DNA of 64,000 nt from positions 1,116,001 to 1,180,000 of the forward strand of contig NZ_VUKA01000001.1 of NCBI RefSeq assembly GCF_008386565.1, in the 5' to 3' direction. The notes beneath the pieces were generated by a model. It saw only the letters and a program-made list of their open reading frames with translations. It searched no databases and was not told where the DNA came from. Of the stretch, positions 1 to 9,456 are shown piece by piece (positions within the stretch are counted from its first letter, which is position 1; every line of letters begins with the position of its first letter). The DNA comes from Teichococcus oryzae. Lineage in GTDB: Bacteria; Pseudomonadota; Alphaproteobacteria; Acetobacterales; Acetobacteraceae. The translations under genes were made by a program, and so were the position numbers.

Positions 1-339
1 GACCGTGATGGCCATGGTGAAGGCCAGATTGCAGCCCGCCGTGATCGCCACATCCGCCGCGTGGAACGAGGTGCCGTAGAAACGCGATACATCCTCGGCC
101 ACTGCCTCGCGGAAGGCGGGATCGCCATCGATCGGGCCGTAGCTGGCGGCGGCGGCCGAGCCGGCTGCCTCCGCCAGCCGCGCCAGAATTTGCGGATGCG
201 GCGGATAGCCCGGCACTGCCTGGGTCAGGTCGAGCATCGGGCCCGCCGCCCCGTCATAGCGCGCGGCCCAGGCCCGGGCCGTCGGGATGGGCGGGGTGGC
301 GGTGGCATGGACACGGGCGGAAAGTGGCGGGTTGGGCAT
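1..339 (-). CDS. Class I/II aminotransferase, N-terminal fragment
   Basis: The first 113 residues of a PLP-dependent fold-type I aminotransferase; the rest lies beyond the left edge. The stretch contains PGYPPHPQIL, then SYGPIDGDPAFREAVA and FYGT, and ends in ITAGCNLAFTMAI, which is the family's N-terminal arm, substrate-side loop and the start of the large domain (the TxGCxxA turn that holds the PLP phosphate). The catalytic lysine is not in view. The ATG at 339 follows the glycosylase stop by 42 bases on the same strand, so the two may be co-transcribed. The substrate cannot be told from this fragment. Confidence 0.8.
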   Translation of the reverse strand, partial: MPNPPLSARVHATATPPIPTARAWAARYDGAAGPMLDLTQAVPGYPPHPQILARLAEAAGSAAAASYGPIDGDPAFREAVAEDVSRFYGTSFHAADVAITAGCNLAFTMAITV

Positions 340-381
340 GGCGGCGGAGAGTGTCACGGGATTTCCAGCCCCGCTACCCGG

Positions 382-1023
382 CTATTCGGATTCGCCGGTC
401 GGGCGGCCGGTTGCATGCCGCCAATGGTGCCACAGCAGGCGCGCCGCCAGGGACCGCCAGGGCCGCCACGCCTCGGACAGGGTGATCAGCGCCTTCGCGG
501 AGGGCCGCGCCGGAAGCCGCTTCAGGTGCTGCACGGAAGCGGCCAGCGCCACATCCGCATAAGGGAAGATGTCGGGCCGCCCTTCGGCGAACATCAGATG
601 CACCTGGGCCGTCCAGGGGCCGAGGCCGCGCTGCGCCGCCAGATGGTCGATCGCCACCTGGTCCGTCATGTCGCGGAGTGCATCGAGGCGAAGCCGGCCT
701 TCGAGGCAGGCAAGCGCGAGCCCGCGAAGATGCGCCACCTTGGGACGCGACAGGCCAGCGGCCCGGAACTGCTCGTCCGACAGCAACAGCAATCCGTCCG
801 GCTCCAATGCGCCGGGAAGGGCGGCGAAGCGGCGCCAGATCGCCTCCGCCGCGAGGTTGCTGATCTGCTGGCCCAGCACGGTGCGCGCCAGGCCGCCGAA
901 GCCACGCGGCCGACTGCGCCATGGCAATGGCCCGGCATTGGCCTCGATGGCGCTGAAATCCGGATCGGCGGAAAACAGTTCCGGCAGGGCGGCCTGCACC
1001 CAGGCGGGCCGCGTCATCGGCAT
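382..1023 (-). CDS. DNA-3-methyladenine glycosylase (AlkA-type, HhH-GPD)
   Basis: Base-excision repair glycosylase that removes alkylated bases such as 3-methyladenine from DNA. The protein is about 213 residues, the short bacterial form. It shows LARTVLGQQIS (the helix that begins the HhH-GPD fold), GLGPWTAQVHL (the helix-hairpin-helix turn) and FPYADVAL, where the Asp is the expected catalytic residue. I chose the ATG giving MPMTRPAW; an ATG at 1080 would add 19 residues that look non-conserved and would run close to the divergent regulator gene. It lies upstream of the aminotransferase on the same strand. No iron-sulfur cysteines are seen, so it is not an EndoIII-type enzyme. Confidence 0.88.
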   Translation of the reverse strand: MPMTRPAWVQAALPELFSADPDFSAIEANAGPLPWRSRPRGFGGLARTVLGQQISNLAAEAIWRRFAALPGALEPDGLLLLSDEQFRAAGLSRPKVAHLRGLALACLEGRLRLDALRDMTDQVAIDHLAAQRGLGPWTAQVHLMFAEGRPDIFPYADVALAASVQHLKRLPARPSAKALITLSEAWRPWRSLAARLLWHHWRHATGRPTGESE

Positions 1024-1124
1024 GCCGCGTCTCGTTGAGGTTCCCAGTGCAACGAAATGCAACCACGCGTCCGGGCGCAAAATCCTGTAACATGGTGATC
1101 GGGCGTCATTGCCATATCCACTTT

Positions 1125-1901
1125 ATGGTCGAGAGCATGGAACCCCCTCCGCATATCCTTGTCGTTGATGATGACAGGGAAATCCGTGACCTCCTGTCGA
1201 AGTTCCTGGAACGGCAATCCTGCCGGGTGTCCGCAGCCCGGGACGCGCGGGAAGCAAGGCGGCTCTGGCCGCTCGGGCGCTACCACCTGGTGGTTCTGGA
1301 CCTGATGCTTCCCGGCGAGTCCGGCCTGGAGTTCGCGCGCTGGCTGCGCACCCAGTCGGATGTGCCCATCGTCATGCTGACGGCGATGAGCGAGGAAACG
1401 GACCGCATCGTCGGCCTGGAACTTGGCGCTGATGATTATGTCGCCAAGCCGTTCAATCCCCGTGAATTGCTGGCCCGCATCCGCGCCGTTCTGCGCCGCG
1501 CCAATGGCGAGGGCAATGCCAGCCAGGAGCCGCCCGCCAAGGCGATCCGCTTCGCCGGCTGGACGCTGGAGCCTGCCCGCCGCCGCCTGCTGAACCAGGA
1601 CGGTGTGGAAGTGCCGCTGACCGGCGGCGAATACGAGTTGCTGATGGTGCTGGTGGAGCGCCCGAACCGCGTCCTCACCCGCGACATGCTGATGGACCTG
1701 CTGCGCGGGCGGCAGGCCGGCCCGTTCGACCGCGCCATCGACGTTGCCGTGTCCCGGCTGCGGCGGAAGCTGGAAGATGACGGACGCAACCCCAGCCTGA
1801 TCAAGACCGTCCGTGGCGGTGGCTATGTGCTGGCCGCGACGGTGGAGAAAGCGGCCGAGTTGCCGGCGAGCCTTGCCCATGCAGGCGGCGCCACGCCCTG
1901 A
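1125..1901 (+). CDS. OmpR/PhoB-family response regulator
   Basis: DNA-binding response regulator of a two-component system. The receiver domain opens with ILVVDDDREIRDLL; the phospho-acceptor Asp is in VVLDLMLPGESG (about residue 59 from this start), the switch Thr in VMLTAMS, and the conserved Lys in DDYVAKPFNP. A winged-helix output domain follows from about residue 145, with VPLTGGEYELLMVLVERP and the recognition region FDRAIDVAVSRLRRKLEDD. The start could also be the ATG at 1137, or an upstream one at 1035. The sensor kinase begins 12 bases after the stop. The stimulus is not evident from the sequence. Confidence 0.93.
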   Translation: MVESMEPPPHILVVDDDREIRDLLSKFLERQSCRVSAARDAREARRLWPLGRYHLVVLDLMLPGESGLEFARWLRTQSDVPIVMLTAMSEETDRIVGLELGADDYVAKPFNPRELLARIRAVLRRANGEGNASQEPPAKAIRFAGWTLEPARRRLLNQDGVEVPLTGGEYELLMVLVERPNRVLTRDMLMDLLRGRQAGPFDRAIDVAVSRLRRKLEDDGRNPSLIKTVRGGGYVLAATVEKAAELPASLAHAGGATP

Positions 1902-1913
1902 TGGGGCGCTGAC

Positions 1914-3266
1914 ATGATCCGCCGCCTGCGGCCGCGCAGCCTCGCGGGGCGCACAGCCCTGTTCCTGACCCTGGCGCTGATGCTGGTGCAGACGGCGGGA
2001 TTGCTGATCCACGCGCTGGACCGGCTGGACCTCCAGCGTATCATCCTGTCGCGCGAGATCAGCAGCCGGGCCTTCATCTTCTGGCGCACCGCCGTGCTGG
2101 CCAATCCCGACCGGCGGCAGACCATGCTGTACGAGATCGACCTGATGCGCGGGCTGCGGGCCGACCTATCCGACACCCCGGCCGTCCGCCCCGGCATGCC
2201 GCGGCCGCCGCCGCCGCTGGTGGAAATGTTCCAGGTCAAGCGGTGGCGCGCCCTGCCGCCCAATCTCCGCCCGCGGGCCCTGTTGGTCGCGGGGGGCGAG
2301 GGGCCGCGCGACCTGATCGTGGCGAGCCAGTTGCCCGACGGGCAGTGGGTGAATCTCTGGCTGACAGTGCCGGTGATGCGGCCATGGCATTCCGGCGCCT
2401 TCCTGGTGGCCTTCCTGATGATGACGGGGGCGGCGCTGGCGCTGATCGTGTGGGCCACGCGGCGGCTGACCCGTCCGGTTTCCGCGCTGGCGCGCGCCGC
2501 AGAGCAGTTGGGCCGCGATGTCAATTCGCCCCCCCTGCCTGAGGATGGCCCGCGCGAGGTCGCCACCGCCGCCCGCGCCTTCAACACCATGGCCGAGCGC
2601 ATCCGCCGCTTTGTCGGCGACCGCACCCAGATGCTGGCGGCGATCGGCCATGACCTGCGCACTCCCATCACGCGCCTCCGCCTGCGGGCCGAGTTCCTGG
2701 AGGATGACGAGCAGCGGCGGAAGATGCTGGCCGATCTCGACGAGATGGAAACCATGGTCAACGCCACCCTGGCCTTCGCCCGCGACGACGCGGCGACCGA
2801 GCCTTCCGTGCCGCTCGACCTCGCCGCGCTGTGCCGCACCGTGCTGGACGAGGCCATGGATGCCCGCCCCGGGCTCACCGCCGAGGCCGTGACCTATACG
2901 GGGCCTGAGCGGTTGCGCATCAGTGCGCGCCCCGTGGCCCTGAAGCGGGCCCTGGCCAATCTGGTGGGCAACGCGCTGAACTATGGCGGCCGCGTCCGCC
3001 TCCGGCTGGACGGGCAGGGCCCGAAGGTCGAAGGCGGGCTGGTGCGGCTGTTGATCGAGGATGAAGGGCCCGGCATCCCGGATGACTGCCTGGAAGTGGT
3101 GTTCCAGCCCTTCCGGCGCCTGGAAACCAGCCGCAACCGGGAAACCGGCGGCACCGGGCTGGGCCTGCCGATCGCCCGCAACATCCTGCGCGCCCATGGC
3201 GGCGACGTGATGCTGATGAACCGCCAGGGCGGCGGCCTGTCCGCCCTGGTGACCCTGCCGGCCTGA
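1914..3266 (+). CDS. EnvZ-like sensor histidine kinase
   Basis: Membrane histidine kinase partnering the regulator just upstream. Residues 13-35 form TM1, 36-160 a Pro-rich periplasmic sensor region, and about 160-182 TM2, followed by a HAMP linker beginning RRLTRPVSALARAAEQL. The H-box is AAIGHDLRTPITRLRL with phospho-His at residue 246. The ATPase domain has the N-box LVGNALNYGG, G1 DEGPGIP, F-box VFQPFRRLE and G2 GGTGLGLPIA. All catalytic boxes are intact. At 450 residues it is the usual EnvZ/OmpR-type length. The pair is divergent from the repair glycosylase. Confidence 0.93.
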   Translation: MIRRLRPRSLAGRTALFLTLALMLVQTAGLLIHALDRLDLQRIILSREISSRAFIFWRTAVLANPDRRQTMLYEIDLMRGLRADLSDTPAVRPGMPRPPPPLVEMFQVKRWRALPPNLRPRALLVAGGEGPRDLIVASQLPDGQWVNLWLTVPVMRPWHSGAFLVAFLMMTGAALALIVWATRRLTRPVSALARAAEQLGRDVNSPPLPEDGPREVATAARAFNTMAERIRRFVGDRTQMLAAIGHDLRTPITRLRLRAEFLEDDEQRRKMLADLDEMETMVNATLAFARDDAATEPSVPLDLAALCRTVLDEAMDARPGLTAEAVTYTGPERLRISARPVALKRALANLVGNALNYGGRVRLRLDGQGPKVEGGLVRLLIEDEGPGIPDDCLEVVFQPFRRLETSRNRETGGTGLGLPIARNILRAHGGDVMLMNRQGGGLSALVTLPA

Positions 3267-3284
3267 GGCCGGCTGTGCTCAGGC
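3261..3284. terminator. Hairpin between convergent kinase and amidohydrolase genes
   Basis: A 7-bp perfect stem (GCCTGAG / CTCAGGC) with a 10-base loop spans the stop codons of both convergent genes. There is no T-tract, so it is a candidate bidirectional termination or 3'-end-stabilising hairpin only. Confidence 0.35.
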
Positions 3285-4469
3285 GAGCTTCAGTTCTTCC
3301 CGCACCAGGCTGACCCAGTAGCCGGCGCCAAAGGGAATGGCGTCGTCGTTGAAGTTGTAGGTCGGCGTGTGCAGTCCTTCGGAGGTGGCGCCGCCGGCAC
3401 CCTGGCCCATGAAGATGAAGGCGCCGGGGCGCGCTTCCAGCATGTAGGCGAAATCCTCCCCGCCGGTGACCGGCTGTGCCTCGGCCTCGGTGTTGTCCTG
3501 GCCGACCAGCGCGGCGGCGGCCTCCAGCGCGGTGGCGGTCTGCTCGGCATGGTTCACCAGCGGGGTGCCGTTGCGGATGTACTTCACCTCGGCCGAGCAG
3601 CCGAAGCTTGCCGCCAGGCCCTGCGCCAGCTCGTTCATGCGCCGCTCGATGGTGTCGCGCACATGCGGCAGAAAGGAGCGGGCGGTGCCGCCGAGGCGGA
3701 TCTCCGCCGGCATCACGTTGGTGGAGCCGAAGGAGCCGCCCTCGATCGCGCCGACGCTGATTACGCCCGCCTCGATCGCCGCGATGTTGCGGCTGACGAT
3801 CGTCTGCAGCGCCAGGATGAACTGCGCCTGCAGCACGGTGACGTCGGTGGACAGGTGCGCCGCCGCGCCGCCATGGCCGCCCGTGCCGCGGAACGTCACC
3901 ACCCAGCGGTCGGGGGCCGCCATGAAGGGGCCCGGCCGGATGGCGAACTGGCCGAGCGGCAGGCCCGGCTCGTTGTGCAGGCCATAGACGGCGTCCACCG
4001 GAAAGCGCTCGAACAGCCCGTCGGCCAGCATCGCCTTGGCGCCGCCGCGGCCTTCCTCGGCCGGCTGGAAGATGAAGTGGACGGTGCCGCCGAAATCGCG
4101 GTGCTGCGACAGGTACCGCGCGGCGCCCAGCAGCATGGTGGTGTGGCCGTCATGCCCGCAGGCATGCATGGTGCCGGTGTTGGTGGAAGCGTAGGGCAGG
4201 CCGGTCGCCTCGGTGATCAGCAGCGCGTCCATGTCGGCGCGCAGCCCGATGGCACGCTGGCCGGGAAGGCGGCCCTTCAGCGTGCCGACCACGCCGAACC
4301 GGCCGACGCCTTCCGCCACCTCCAGCCCGTATTCCCGCAGCTTCGCGGCGACCAGGGCGGAGGTCCGCTTTTCCTCCATTCCCATTTCGGGGTGGGCGTG
4401 GATGTCCTGCCGGATGGCGGCGAGATCCGGCTGAATGCTGCGCAGCTCGGCGAGAAGGGTGTCGTTCAC
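3279..4469 (-). CDS. M20-family amidohydrolase (hippurate/N-acyl-amino-acid type)
   Basis: Metal-dependent hydrolase that releases amino acids from N-acyl derivatives (hippurate hydrolase / IAA-amino acid hydrolase / carboxypeptidase Ss1 type). Seen: the metal-site motif MHACGHDGHTTMLLG, FQPAEEGRGGAK with the catalytic and metal Glu pair, the dimerisation-domain start VTFRGTGGHGGAAA, and TGGEDFAYML near the C-terminus carrying the last metal Glu. The 396 residues are standard for the subfamily. It starts with GTG at 4469, preceded by GGGAGC as a ribosome site. No signal peptide, so cytoplasmic. The acyl group cannot be assigned. Confidence 0.9.
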   Translation of the reverse strand: MNDTLLAELRSIQPDLAAIRQDIHAHPEMGMEEKRTSALVAAKLREYGLEVAEGVGRFGVVGTLKGRLPGQRAIGLRADMDALLITEATGLPYASTNTGTMHACGHDGHTTMLLGAARYLSQHRDFGGTVHFIFQPAEEGRGGAKAMLADGLFERFPVDAVYGLHNEPGLPLGQFAIRPGPFMAAPDRWVVTFRGTGGHGGAAAHLSTDVTVLQAQFILALQTIVSRNIAAIEAGVISVGAIEGGSFGSTNVMPAEIRLGGTARSFLPHVRDTIERRMNELAQGLAASFGCSAEVKYIRNGTPLVNHAEQTATALEAAAALVGQDNTEAEAQPVTGGEDFAYMLEARPGAFIFMGQGAGGATSEGLHTPTYNFNDDAIPFGAGYWVSLVREELKLA

Positions 4470-4638
4470 GATATGCTCCCGGATGCCGAAGCAGGGCGGC
4501 CGGGCCGTGCCTGCCTCGGGAAGGCCCTCTCATGGACCAGCGCGCCTCAGAAGGAAAGCGCTCCGGGCGGGCATGCCGGGGATCTGGCCATCCATCGCCC
4601 GGTAGCGCATAGCTGGCGCGGCAGCAAAGGACGCGAAG

Positions 4639-4956
4639 ATGGACAAGGATGCGCTGACCGCATGGGCACTGCGCAATGGCTGGGTGATGATCGGCGGCCA
4701 TCCCAGCCTGGCCAAGCCGACCGCGCCGAAGGAAGCCATTGTGCGGCTGGTCTTCAAGGCCACGGTGGTCAACCTCGAAGTGAAGAAGCCGGCCGGCAAG
4801 TGGGAAAAGGTCGGCGGGGACAGCTACGCCAAGGTTGCCCTGCCGGAGGATGACGAGGACGCCCTGCCCACCGGCCTGGGCTTCGAGAAGGTGCCGAGCA
4901 TCACGAAGCTGATGCAGGACGGCCGCGACCGAAAGGTGTTCGCGGGCTTCGGCTGA
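4639..4956 (+). CDS. Conserved hypothetical protein, 105 aa
   Basis: Small soluble protein of unknown function. It opens MDKDALTAWALRNGWVMIGG and ends VPSITKLMQDGRDRKVFAGFG. The middle (VRLVFKATVVNLEVKKPAGKWEKVGG) reads as alternating beta strands, followed by an acidic PEDDEDALPTG stretch. No signal peptide, membrane segment, cysteine or known motif is seen. A purine-rich stretch (GGACGCGAAG) precedes the ATG. It stands alone between convergent and divergent neighbours and is followed by a strong palindrome that probably ends its transcript. Real gene likely; function unrecognised. Confidence 0.7.
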   Translation: MDKDALTAWALRNGWVMIGGHPSLAKPTAPKEAIVRLVFKATVVNLEVKKPAGKWEKVGGDSYAKVALPEDDEDALPTGLGFEKVPSITKLMQDGRDRKVFAGFG

Positions 4957-4957
4957 G

Positions 4958-4979
4958 GCCCGGCGGCGCGCCGCCGGGC
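4958..4979. terminator. Perfect 22-bp palindrome, bidirectional terminator candidate
   Basis: An 11-base arm GCCCGGCGGCG followed directly by its exact complement lies between the small gene's stop and the end of gltX. It begins 2 bases after one stop and ends 7 bases before the other, as expected for a shared terminator of convergent genes; no T-tract. Confidence 0.55.
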
Positions 4980-4986
4980 TTCCGGA

Positions 4987-6381
4987 TCAAGCGCCGGCGG
5001 CGGCGCGCATCCGCGCCAGCGCTTCCTCGCGGCCCAGCGCGAACAGCACCGCGTCGATCGGCGGCGACTGGGTGCTGCCGGTCAGTGCCGCGCGCAGCGG
5101 CTGTGCCACGGCGCCGAGCTTCATCTCCTTCACCTCGGCATAGTCGCGCAGCCACTTGTCCAGGTCGGCCCGTTCCCACGGCGCTTCCGACAGGAAGTCG
5201 GCGAGGTCGAGCAGCCTTGCCTTGGCCTCCTCGTTCAGCTGCGCCGCCGCCTTGGGCTCGAAGGCGAGGGGGATCGAGGCGATGGCGAAGCCGCACATGG
5301 AGGCGGCTTCCAGCAGGGTGCGGGCGCGCGGCTGGATGTCCGGCATCAGGGCGCGGATGGTGGTGGCGGCGCCATGCGGCAGCGGGCCGTTCCGGCGCAG
5401 GATCTCCAGCACCTCGCCCGTCACCGCGTCCGGGTCCTTCTGGCGCAGGTACTGGGCATTCAGATGCGTCAGCTTGGCATAGTCCATGCGGCTGGCGGCG
5501 CGGCCCACATCCTTCAGATCGAACAACTGGATGGCGCGGTCGCGCGGGACGAATTCCTCGTCGCCATGGCCCCAGCCAAGGCGGAGGAGGTAGTTGCACA
5601 CCGCTTCCGGCAGGAAGCCCTGTTCGCGGAATTCCAGCGCGCCCACGGCGCCGTGCCGCTTCGACAGCTTGGCGCCGTCCGCCCCGTGGATCAGCGGGAT
5701 ATGCGCGAAATGCGGCCGTGCCCAGCCCATCGCGTCATACACCATCACCTGGCGGAAGGTGTTGGTCAGGTGATCGTCGCCGCGGATCACATGGGTGATG
5801 CGCATGTCGTGATCATCCACCACCACCGCATGGAGATAGGTGGGCGTGCCGTCTGAACGCAGGATGATCATGTCATCCAGCTCGCTGTTCTGGACGCGGA
5901 CCTCGCCCTGGACGAGGTCATGGATCACCGTCTCGCCCTCGCGCGGGGCCTTGATGCGGATCACCGGCTTGACGCCAACGGGTGCCTCGGACGGGTCGCG
6001 GTCGCGCCAGCGCCCGTCATAGCGGGGCGGGCGGCCTTCCTTCATCGCCGTCTCGCGCATGGCGGCCAGTTCTTCCGGCGTGCAGAAGCACTGATACGCC
6101 TTGCCCTGGGCGAGCAGTTCCCGCGCCACCTCGGCATGGCGGGCTTCCCGGGTGCTCTGCATCACCGGTGGCTCGTCCGGCGCCAAGCCCAGCCAGTCCA
6201 GGCTCTCGATGATCTGCCGCACCGCTTCGGGCGTGGAGCGGGCGCGGTCCGTGTCCTCGATCCGCAGCAGGTACTGGCCACGGTGATGGCGCGCGAAAAG
6301 GAAATTGAACAGGGCCGTGCGGACCCCGCCAATGTGCAGGTAGCCCGTGGGCGAGGGGGCGAAGCGGGTGCGTACGGTCAT
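4987..6381 (-). CDS. gltX: Glutamate--tRNA ligase
   Basis: Charges tRNA-Glu (and, in organisms relying on the amidotransferase route, tRNA-Gln) with glutamate. The class I signatures are both present: FAPSPTGYLHIGG near the N-terminus (HIGH-type) and GAKLSKRHGAVG (KMSKS-type, near residue 240). RIEDTDRARSTPEAV follows the first motif as in bacterial GluRS. The C-terminal anticodon-binding region carries PLRAALTGSTQSPPIDAVLFALG. Length 464 aa is typical. Many alphaproteobacteria carry two gltX genes, so which paralogue this is stays open. It diverges from comEC with about 80 bases between the starts. Confidence 0.96.
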   Translation of the reverse strand: MTVRTRFAPSPTGYLHIGGVRTALFNFLFARHHRGQYLLRIEDTDRARSTPEAVRQIIESLDWLGLAPDEPPVMQSTREARHAEVARELLAQGKAYQCFCTPEELAAMRETAMKEGRPPRYDGRWRDRDPSEAPVGVKPVIRIKAPREGETVIHDLVQGEVRVQNSELDDMIILRSDGTPTYLHAVVVDDHDMRITHVIRGDDHLTNTFRQVMVYDAMGWARPHFAHIPLIHGADGAKLSKRHGAVGALEFREQGFLPEAVCNYLLRLGWGHGDEEFVPRDRAIQLFDLKDVGRAASRMDYAKLTHLNAQYLRQKDPDAVTGEVLEILRRNGPLPHGAATTIRALMPDIQPRARTLLEAASMCGFAIASIPLAFEPKAAAQLNEEAKARLLDLADFLSEAPWERADLDKWLRDYAEVKEMKLGAVAQPLRAALTGSTQSPPIDAVLFALGREEALARMRAAAGA

Positions 6382-6460
6382 GGCTCGGCGTCTTCCTTCG
6401 AGCCGGTGCTTCTAACATCCCTGGCGCCTGCTGTAGAGTGCGCGCAACGGTTGAGAAAGC

Positions 6461-8707
6461 ATGTCCGATCTTGCCGCAGGGCAAAAAGGCCCTTTCCGCG
6501 TGCCGTCCCTTCGCTTCCTGCCCAGGTGGCGCGCCGCGCCATCCGCCATGGCCGCCGCCCTGGGTGCCTCACTGGCTTCCGACTGGCACCGCCTGCCGCT
6601 TTGGCTGCCTGTGGCCCTCGGGGCCGGCATCCTGTTCTATTTCGGCCTGCGCGGCGAGCCGTCCGCCTGGTGGTGGGTGCTTCCCGGCCCGGTCCTGGCG
6701 CTGGCGCCGCTGTTGCGTGGCCGCCCGGCGCTGGCATGGATGGCGGGGCTCCTCGGCACGGCGCTGCTCGGCTTCGCGCTGGCCGGGTGGCACGCCGCCC
6801 GCATGCCCGCCCCCCTTGAGCTGCCGCGCCGTGCCGTGGTGCTGGAAGGGGTCGTGGACAAGGTCGAGATGCTGCCGAAAGGGCTGCGCGTCACGCTCGG
6901 CGCCGCGCAACTCGGCCCTGGCGAGCCGGCGCTGCCCCGCAGCCTGCGCATCCGCCTCAAGGCCGATGATCCCTTGCAGCCGGTACCGGGGGAGCGCCTG
7001 CGGGTGCGCGCCCTGGTGCGGGAGCCATCCGCCCCGGCCTACCCCGGGGGCTGGGATTTCCAGCGCGATGCCTTTTTCAGCGGCCTGGGCGGCTCCGGCT
7101 TCGCCCTTGGCCCTGCGGAGCGGGTAGGGGAGATGGCCGGCCCGCGCCCCTTCGCGCGCCTGCGGCGGGAACTGGAACGCAGGGTGACGGCCGTGCTGCC
7201 CGGCGGCACAGGGGCCGTGGCGGCGGCATTGCTGACCGGGGGGCAAAGCGGCATCCCGGCGGAGAACATGCAGGCCATGCGGGATTCGGGGCTGGCGCAT
7301 CTGCTCTCGGTATCGGGGCTGCACATCGCCATCGTGATGGGGCTGGGCTTCGGGCTGCTGCGCTTCGGCATCGCCATGGTTCCGGCTCTGGCGCTGCGCT
7401 TCGACAGCAAGGTGGCGGCGGCACCCGCCGGATTGCTGCTGGGCTTCGGCTATCTGCTGCTGACTGGCCTGCAGGTGCCGATGCTGCGCTCCTTCGCCAT
7501 GGCTGCCGTGGTGACGCTGGGCGTCATGCTGGGCCGCCGCGCCCTTTCGTTGCGGGTGCTGGCGGTCGCGGCGGTGGTGGTGCTGGCGATGCAGCCCGCC
7601 GCGCTGCTGGGACCATCCTTCCAGATGAGCTTCGCGGCGGTGCTGGTGCTGATCGCCTGGGCGGAGGCGAGCACAGCCCGGATGGGGCGCTGGCGGCTGG
7701 GGGATGAATGGTGGCGGCGGCCCCTGGTGCTGCTGGCCGGCATGGTGCTGACCTCCCTCCTGGCCGGGCTGGCCACCACGCCCTATGGCCTGCATCATTT
7801 CGGCCGCCTGCAGCTTTACGGCGTGGCGGCCAACATGGTGGCGGTGCCGATCACCTCATTCCTGGTCATGCCGGCGGGCCTGCTGGCGGTGGCGGCCATG
7901 CCCTTCGGCCTCGAGGACTGGCCGCTGCGGCTCATGGGGCTGGGGGTGGATGCCACGCTCTGGGTCGCGCGCAGCGTGGCGGACTGGCCGGGCGCCGCCT
8001 TGTCGGCCATGCCGATACCCCCGGCGGGCTTGGCCCTGGCCAGCTTCGGCCTGTTGTGGCTGTGCCTGTGGCGGGCCCGCTGGCGCCTGCTGGGCGTGCC
8101 GATGCTGATGGCGGGGCTGGGCAGCGCCGCATTGGTGACGCCGCCCGACATGCTGGTGTCCGGTGACGGCAAGCTGGTGGCGCTGCGCCTGGAGGATGGG
8201 CTGGTGCTGCAACGGAACAGCGGCGCCTCCGGCTTCATCCGCGCCAGCTGGCTGCGCGGGCTGGGCGAGGATGACGCCGAGGCGCTGCCCGCCAGCGCCG
8301 AGCGGCGGGATGCCGCCCTGAACTGCGAGGGGGCAAGCTGCCGCTTCCAGCCCGACGCCGGAGGCCCGGTGGCCCTGCTGCTGCGGGCCGCGAAGCCGAA
8401 GCGCGGCGAGCAGGCGCCTGAAATCCGGGCCGAACCGTTTTGCGGGGAGGCTGGCCTGCTGGTGTCGTCGGAGCCGATCCGTGGCCGCTGCCCCGGCGCG
8501 CGCGTGGTGGATCGCTTCAGCGTCTGGCGCAACGGGCCGCATGCCATCTGGCTGCGGCCCGGGGGGATGCGCATCCTGTCCGATCGCGACTGGCGGGGCA
8601 GCCGCCCCTGGGTGCCGCCGCCGCCCGTGCCGGCCGCCCGGCGTGCCGATGCGGCCCGCCCTCTCAGTAGCGGCGCAGCAGCCCGACCAGCCGGCCCTGC
8701 ACCTTGA
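6461..8707 (+). CDS. comEC: ComEC/Rec2-family DNA-uptake membrane protein
   Basis: Inner-membrane channel protein for single-stranded DNA uptake in natural transformation. N-terminal hydrophobic helices (residues about 25-110) and an OB-like soluble segment ([25 protein letters not shown]) precede the competence domain, which carries [18 protein letters not shown] and [23 protein letters not shown], then about eight membrane segments. The last 190 residues (from [16 protein letters not shown] to [15 protein letters not shown]) are soluble and contain no HxHxDH metal motif, so the metallo-beta-lactamase domain of Gram-positive ComEC is absent or degenerate. Its 3' end overlaps that of convergent lexA by 44 bases. 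Confidence 0.9.
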   Translation: MSDLAAGQKGPFRVPSLRFLPRWRAAPSAMAAALGASLASDWHRLPLWLPVALGAGILFYFGLRGEPSAWWWVLPGPVLALAPLLRGRPALAWMAGLLGTALLGFALAGWHAARMPAPLELPRRAVVLEGVVDKVEMLPKGLRVTLGAAQLGPGEPALPRSLRIRLKADDPLQPVPGERLRVRALVREPSAPAYPGGWDFQRDAFFSGLGGSGFALGPAERVGEMAGPRPFARLRRELERRVTAVLPGGTGAVAAALLTGGQSGIPAENMQAMRDSGLAHLLSVSGLHIAIVMGLGFGLLRFGIAMVPALALRFDSKVAAAPAGLLLGFGYLLLTGLQVPMLRSFAMAAVVTLGVMLGRRALSLRVLAVAAVVVLAMQPAALLGPSFQMSFAAVLVLIAWAEASTARMGRWRLGDEWWRRPLVLLAGMVLTSLLAGLATTPYGLHHFGRLQLYGVAANMVAVPITSFLVMPAGLLAVAAMPFGLEDWPLRLMGLGVDATLWVARSVADWPGAALSAMPIPPAGLALASFGLLWLCLWRARWRLLGVPMLMAGLGSAALVTPPDMLVSGDGKLVALRLEDGLVLQRNSGASGFIRASWLRGLGEDDAEALPASAERRDAALNCEGASCRFQPDAGGPVALLLRAAKPKRGEQAPEIRAEPFCGEAGLLVSSEPIRGRCPGARVVDRFSVWRNGPHAIWLRPGGMRILSDRDWRGSRPWVPPPPVPAARRADAARPLSSGAAARPAGPAP

Positions 8708-9377
8708 CGCGATCGGGGCCGAAGATGCGGGTCTCATAGCGCGGATTGGCGGCTTCCAGGGCGATGGAATTGCCCTTCCGCCGCAGCCGCTTCAGCGTCA
8801 CCTCGTTCTCGTCCACCAGGGCGACAACCACAGAGCCATTCTCCGCCACCTCGTCGCGGCGGATGATCACCGTGTCGCCATCCAGGATGCCGGCACCTTC
8901 CATGGAGTCGCCGGAAACCTCCAGCGCGTAATGATCCCCACCGCCGAGCAGTGCCGCGGGCACTTCCACCGTGCCGCCGCTGTCGCGCAGCGCCTCGATC
9001 GGCTGGCCGGCGGCGATCCGGCCATAAAGCGGCAGATGAACCGCCGCCGCATCGGCCGCGCTGCGGCTGGCACCCGGCAGATTGGACGCGAAATTGCCGC
9101 GGATGACATTGGGTGCGAAACCGGGCGCCAGCGCGGGACGGATCTCGGCGGCTGGCGCCACATTGTCCGGCAGCCGGATCACTTCCAGCGCGCGGGCGCG
9201 ATGGGCGCGGCGGCGCAGAAAGCCCCGTTCCTCCAGCGCGGTGATCAGCCGGTGAATGCCGGATTTGGAGCGCAGGCTCAGGGCTTCCTTCATCTCCTCG
9301 AAGGAGGGAGAGAACCCCGTGTCGCGCAGGTGCTTATCGATGAAAACCAGCAACTCATGTTGCTTGCGCGTCAGCAT
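8664..9377 (-). CDS. lexA: LexA SOS-response repressor
   Basis: Repressor of the DNA-damage regulon, self-cleaving when stimulated by RecA filaments. The N-terminal winged helix starts [17 protein letters not shown], as in other LexA proteins, which fixes the ATG at 9377 rather than 9455. The cleavage site is Ala123-Gly124 in YGRIAAGQP; the catalytic dyad is Ser158 (VSGDSMEG) and Lys196 (VTLKRL). A candidate SOS box lies 80 bases upstream, so autoregulation is likely. Alphaproteobacterial feature: a longer linker (about residues 70-115) between the domains than in E. coli. Length 237 aa. Confidence 0.97.
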   Translation of the reverse strand: MLTRKQHELLVFIDKHLRDTGFSPSFEEMKEALSLRSKSGIHRLITALEERGFLRRRAHRARALEVIRLPDNVAPAAEIRPALAPGFAPNVIRGNFASNLPGASRSAADAAAVHLPLYGRIAAGQPIEALRDSGGTVEVPAALLGGGDHYALEVSGDSMEGAGILDGDTVIIRRDEVAENGSVVVALVDENEVTLKRLRRKGNSIALEAANPRYETRIFGPDRVKVQGRLVGLLRRY

Positions 9378-9456
9378 GCGCGACTCCCTGTGAACATCTG
9401 GCCAGGATCCCGGCCAGTCGCGACGAGGCTGCGAACAAACCGGCAACCCGCTCAAT

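Noticed and set aside
1823-2878. Long minus-strand frame opposite the histidine kinase
   Set aside because: It is rich in Arg/Ser/Ala as expected of a high-GC shadow frame and lies entirely opposite an intact kinase.
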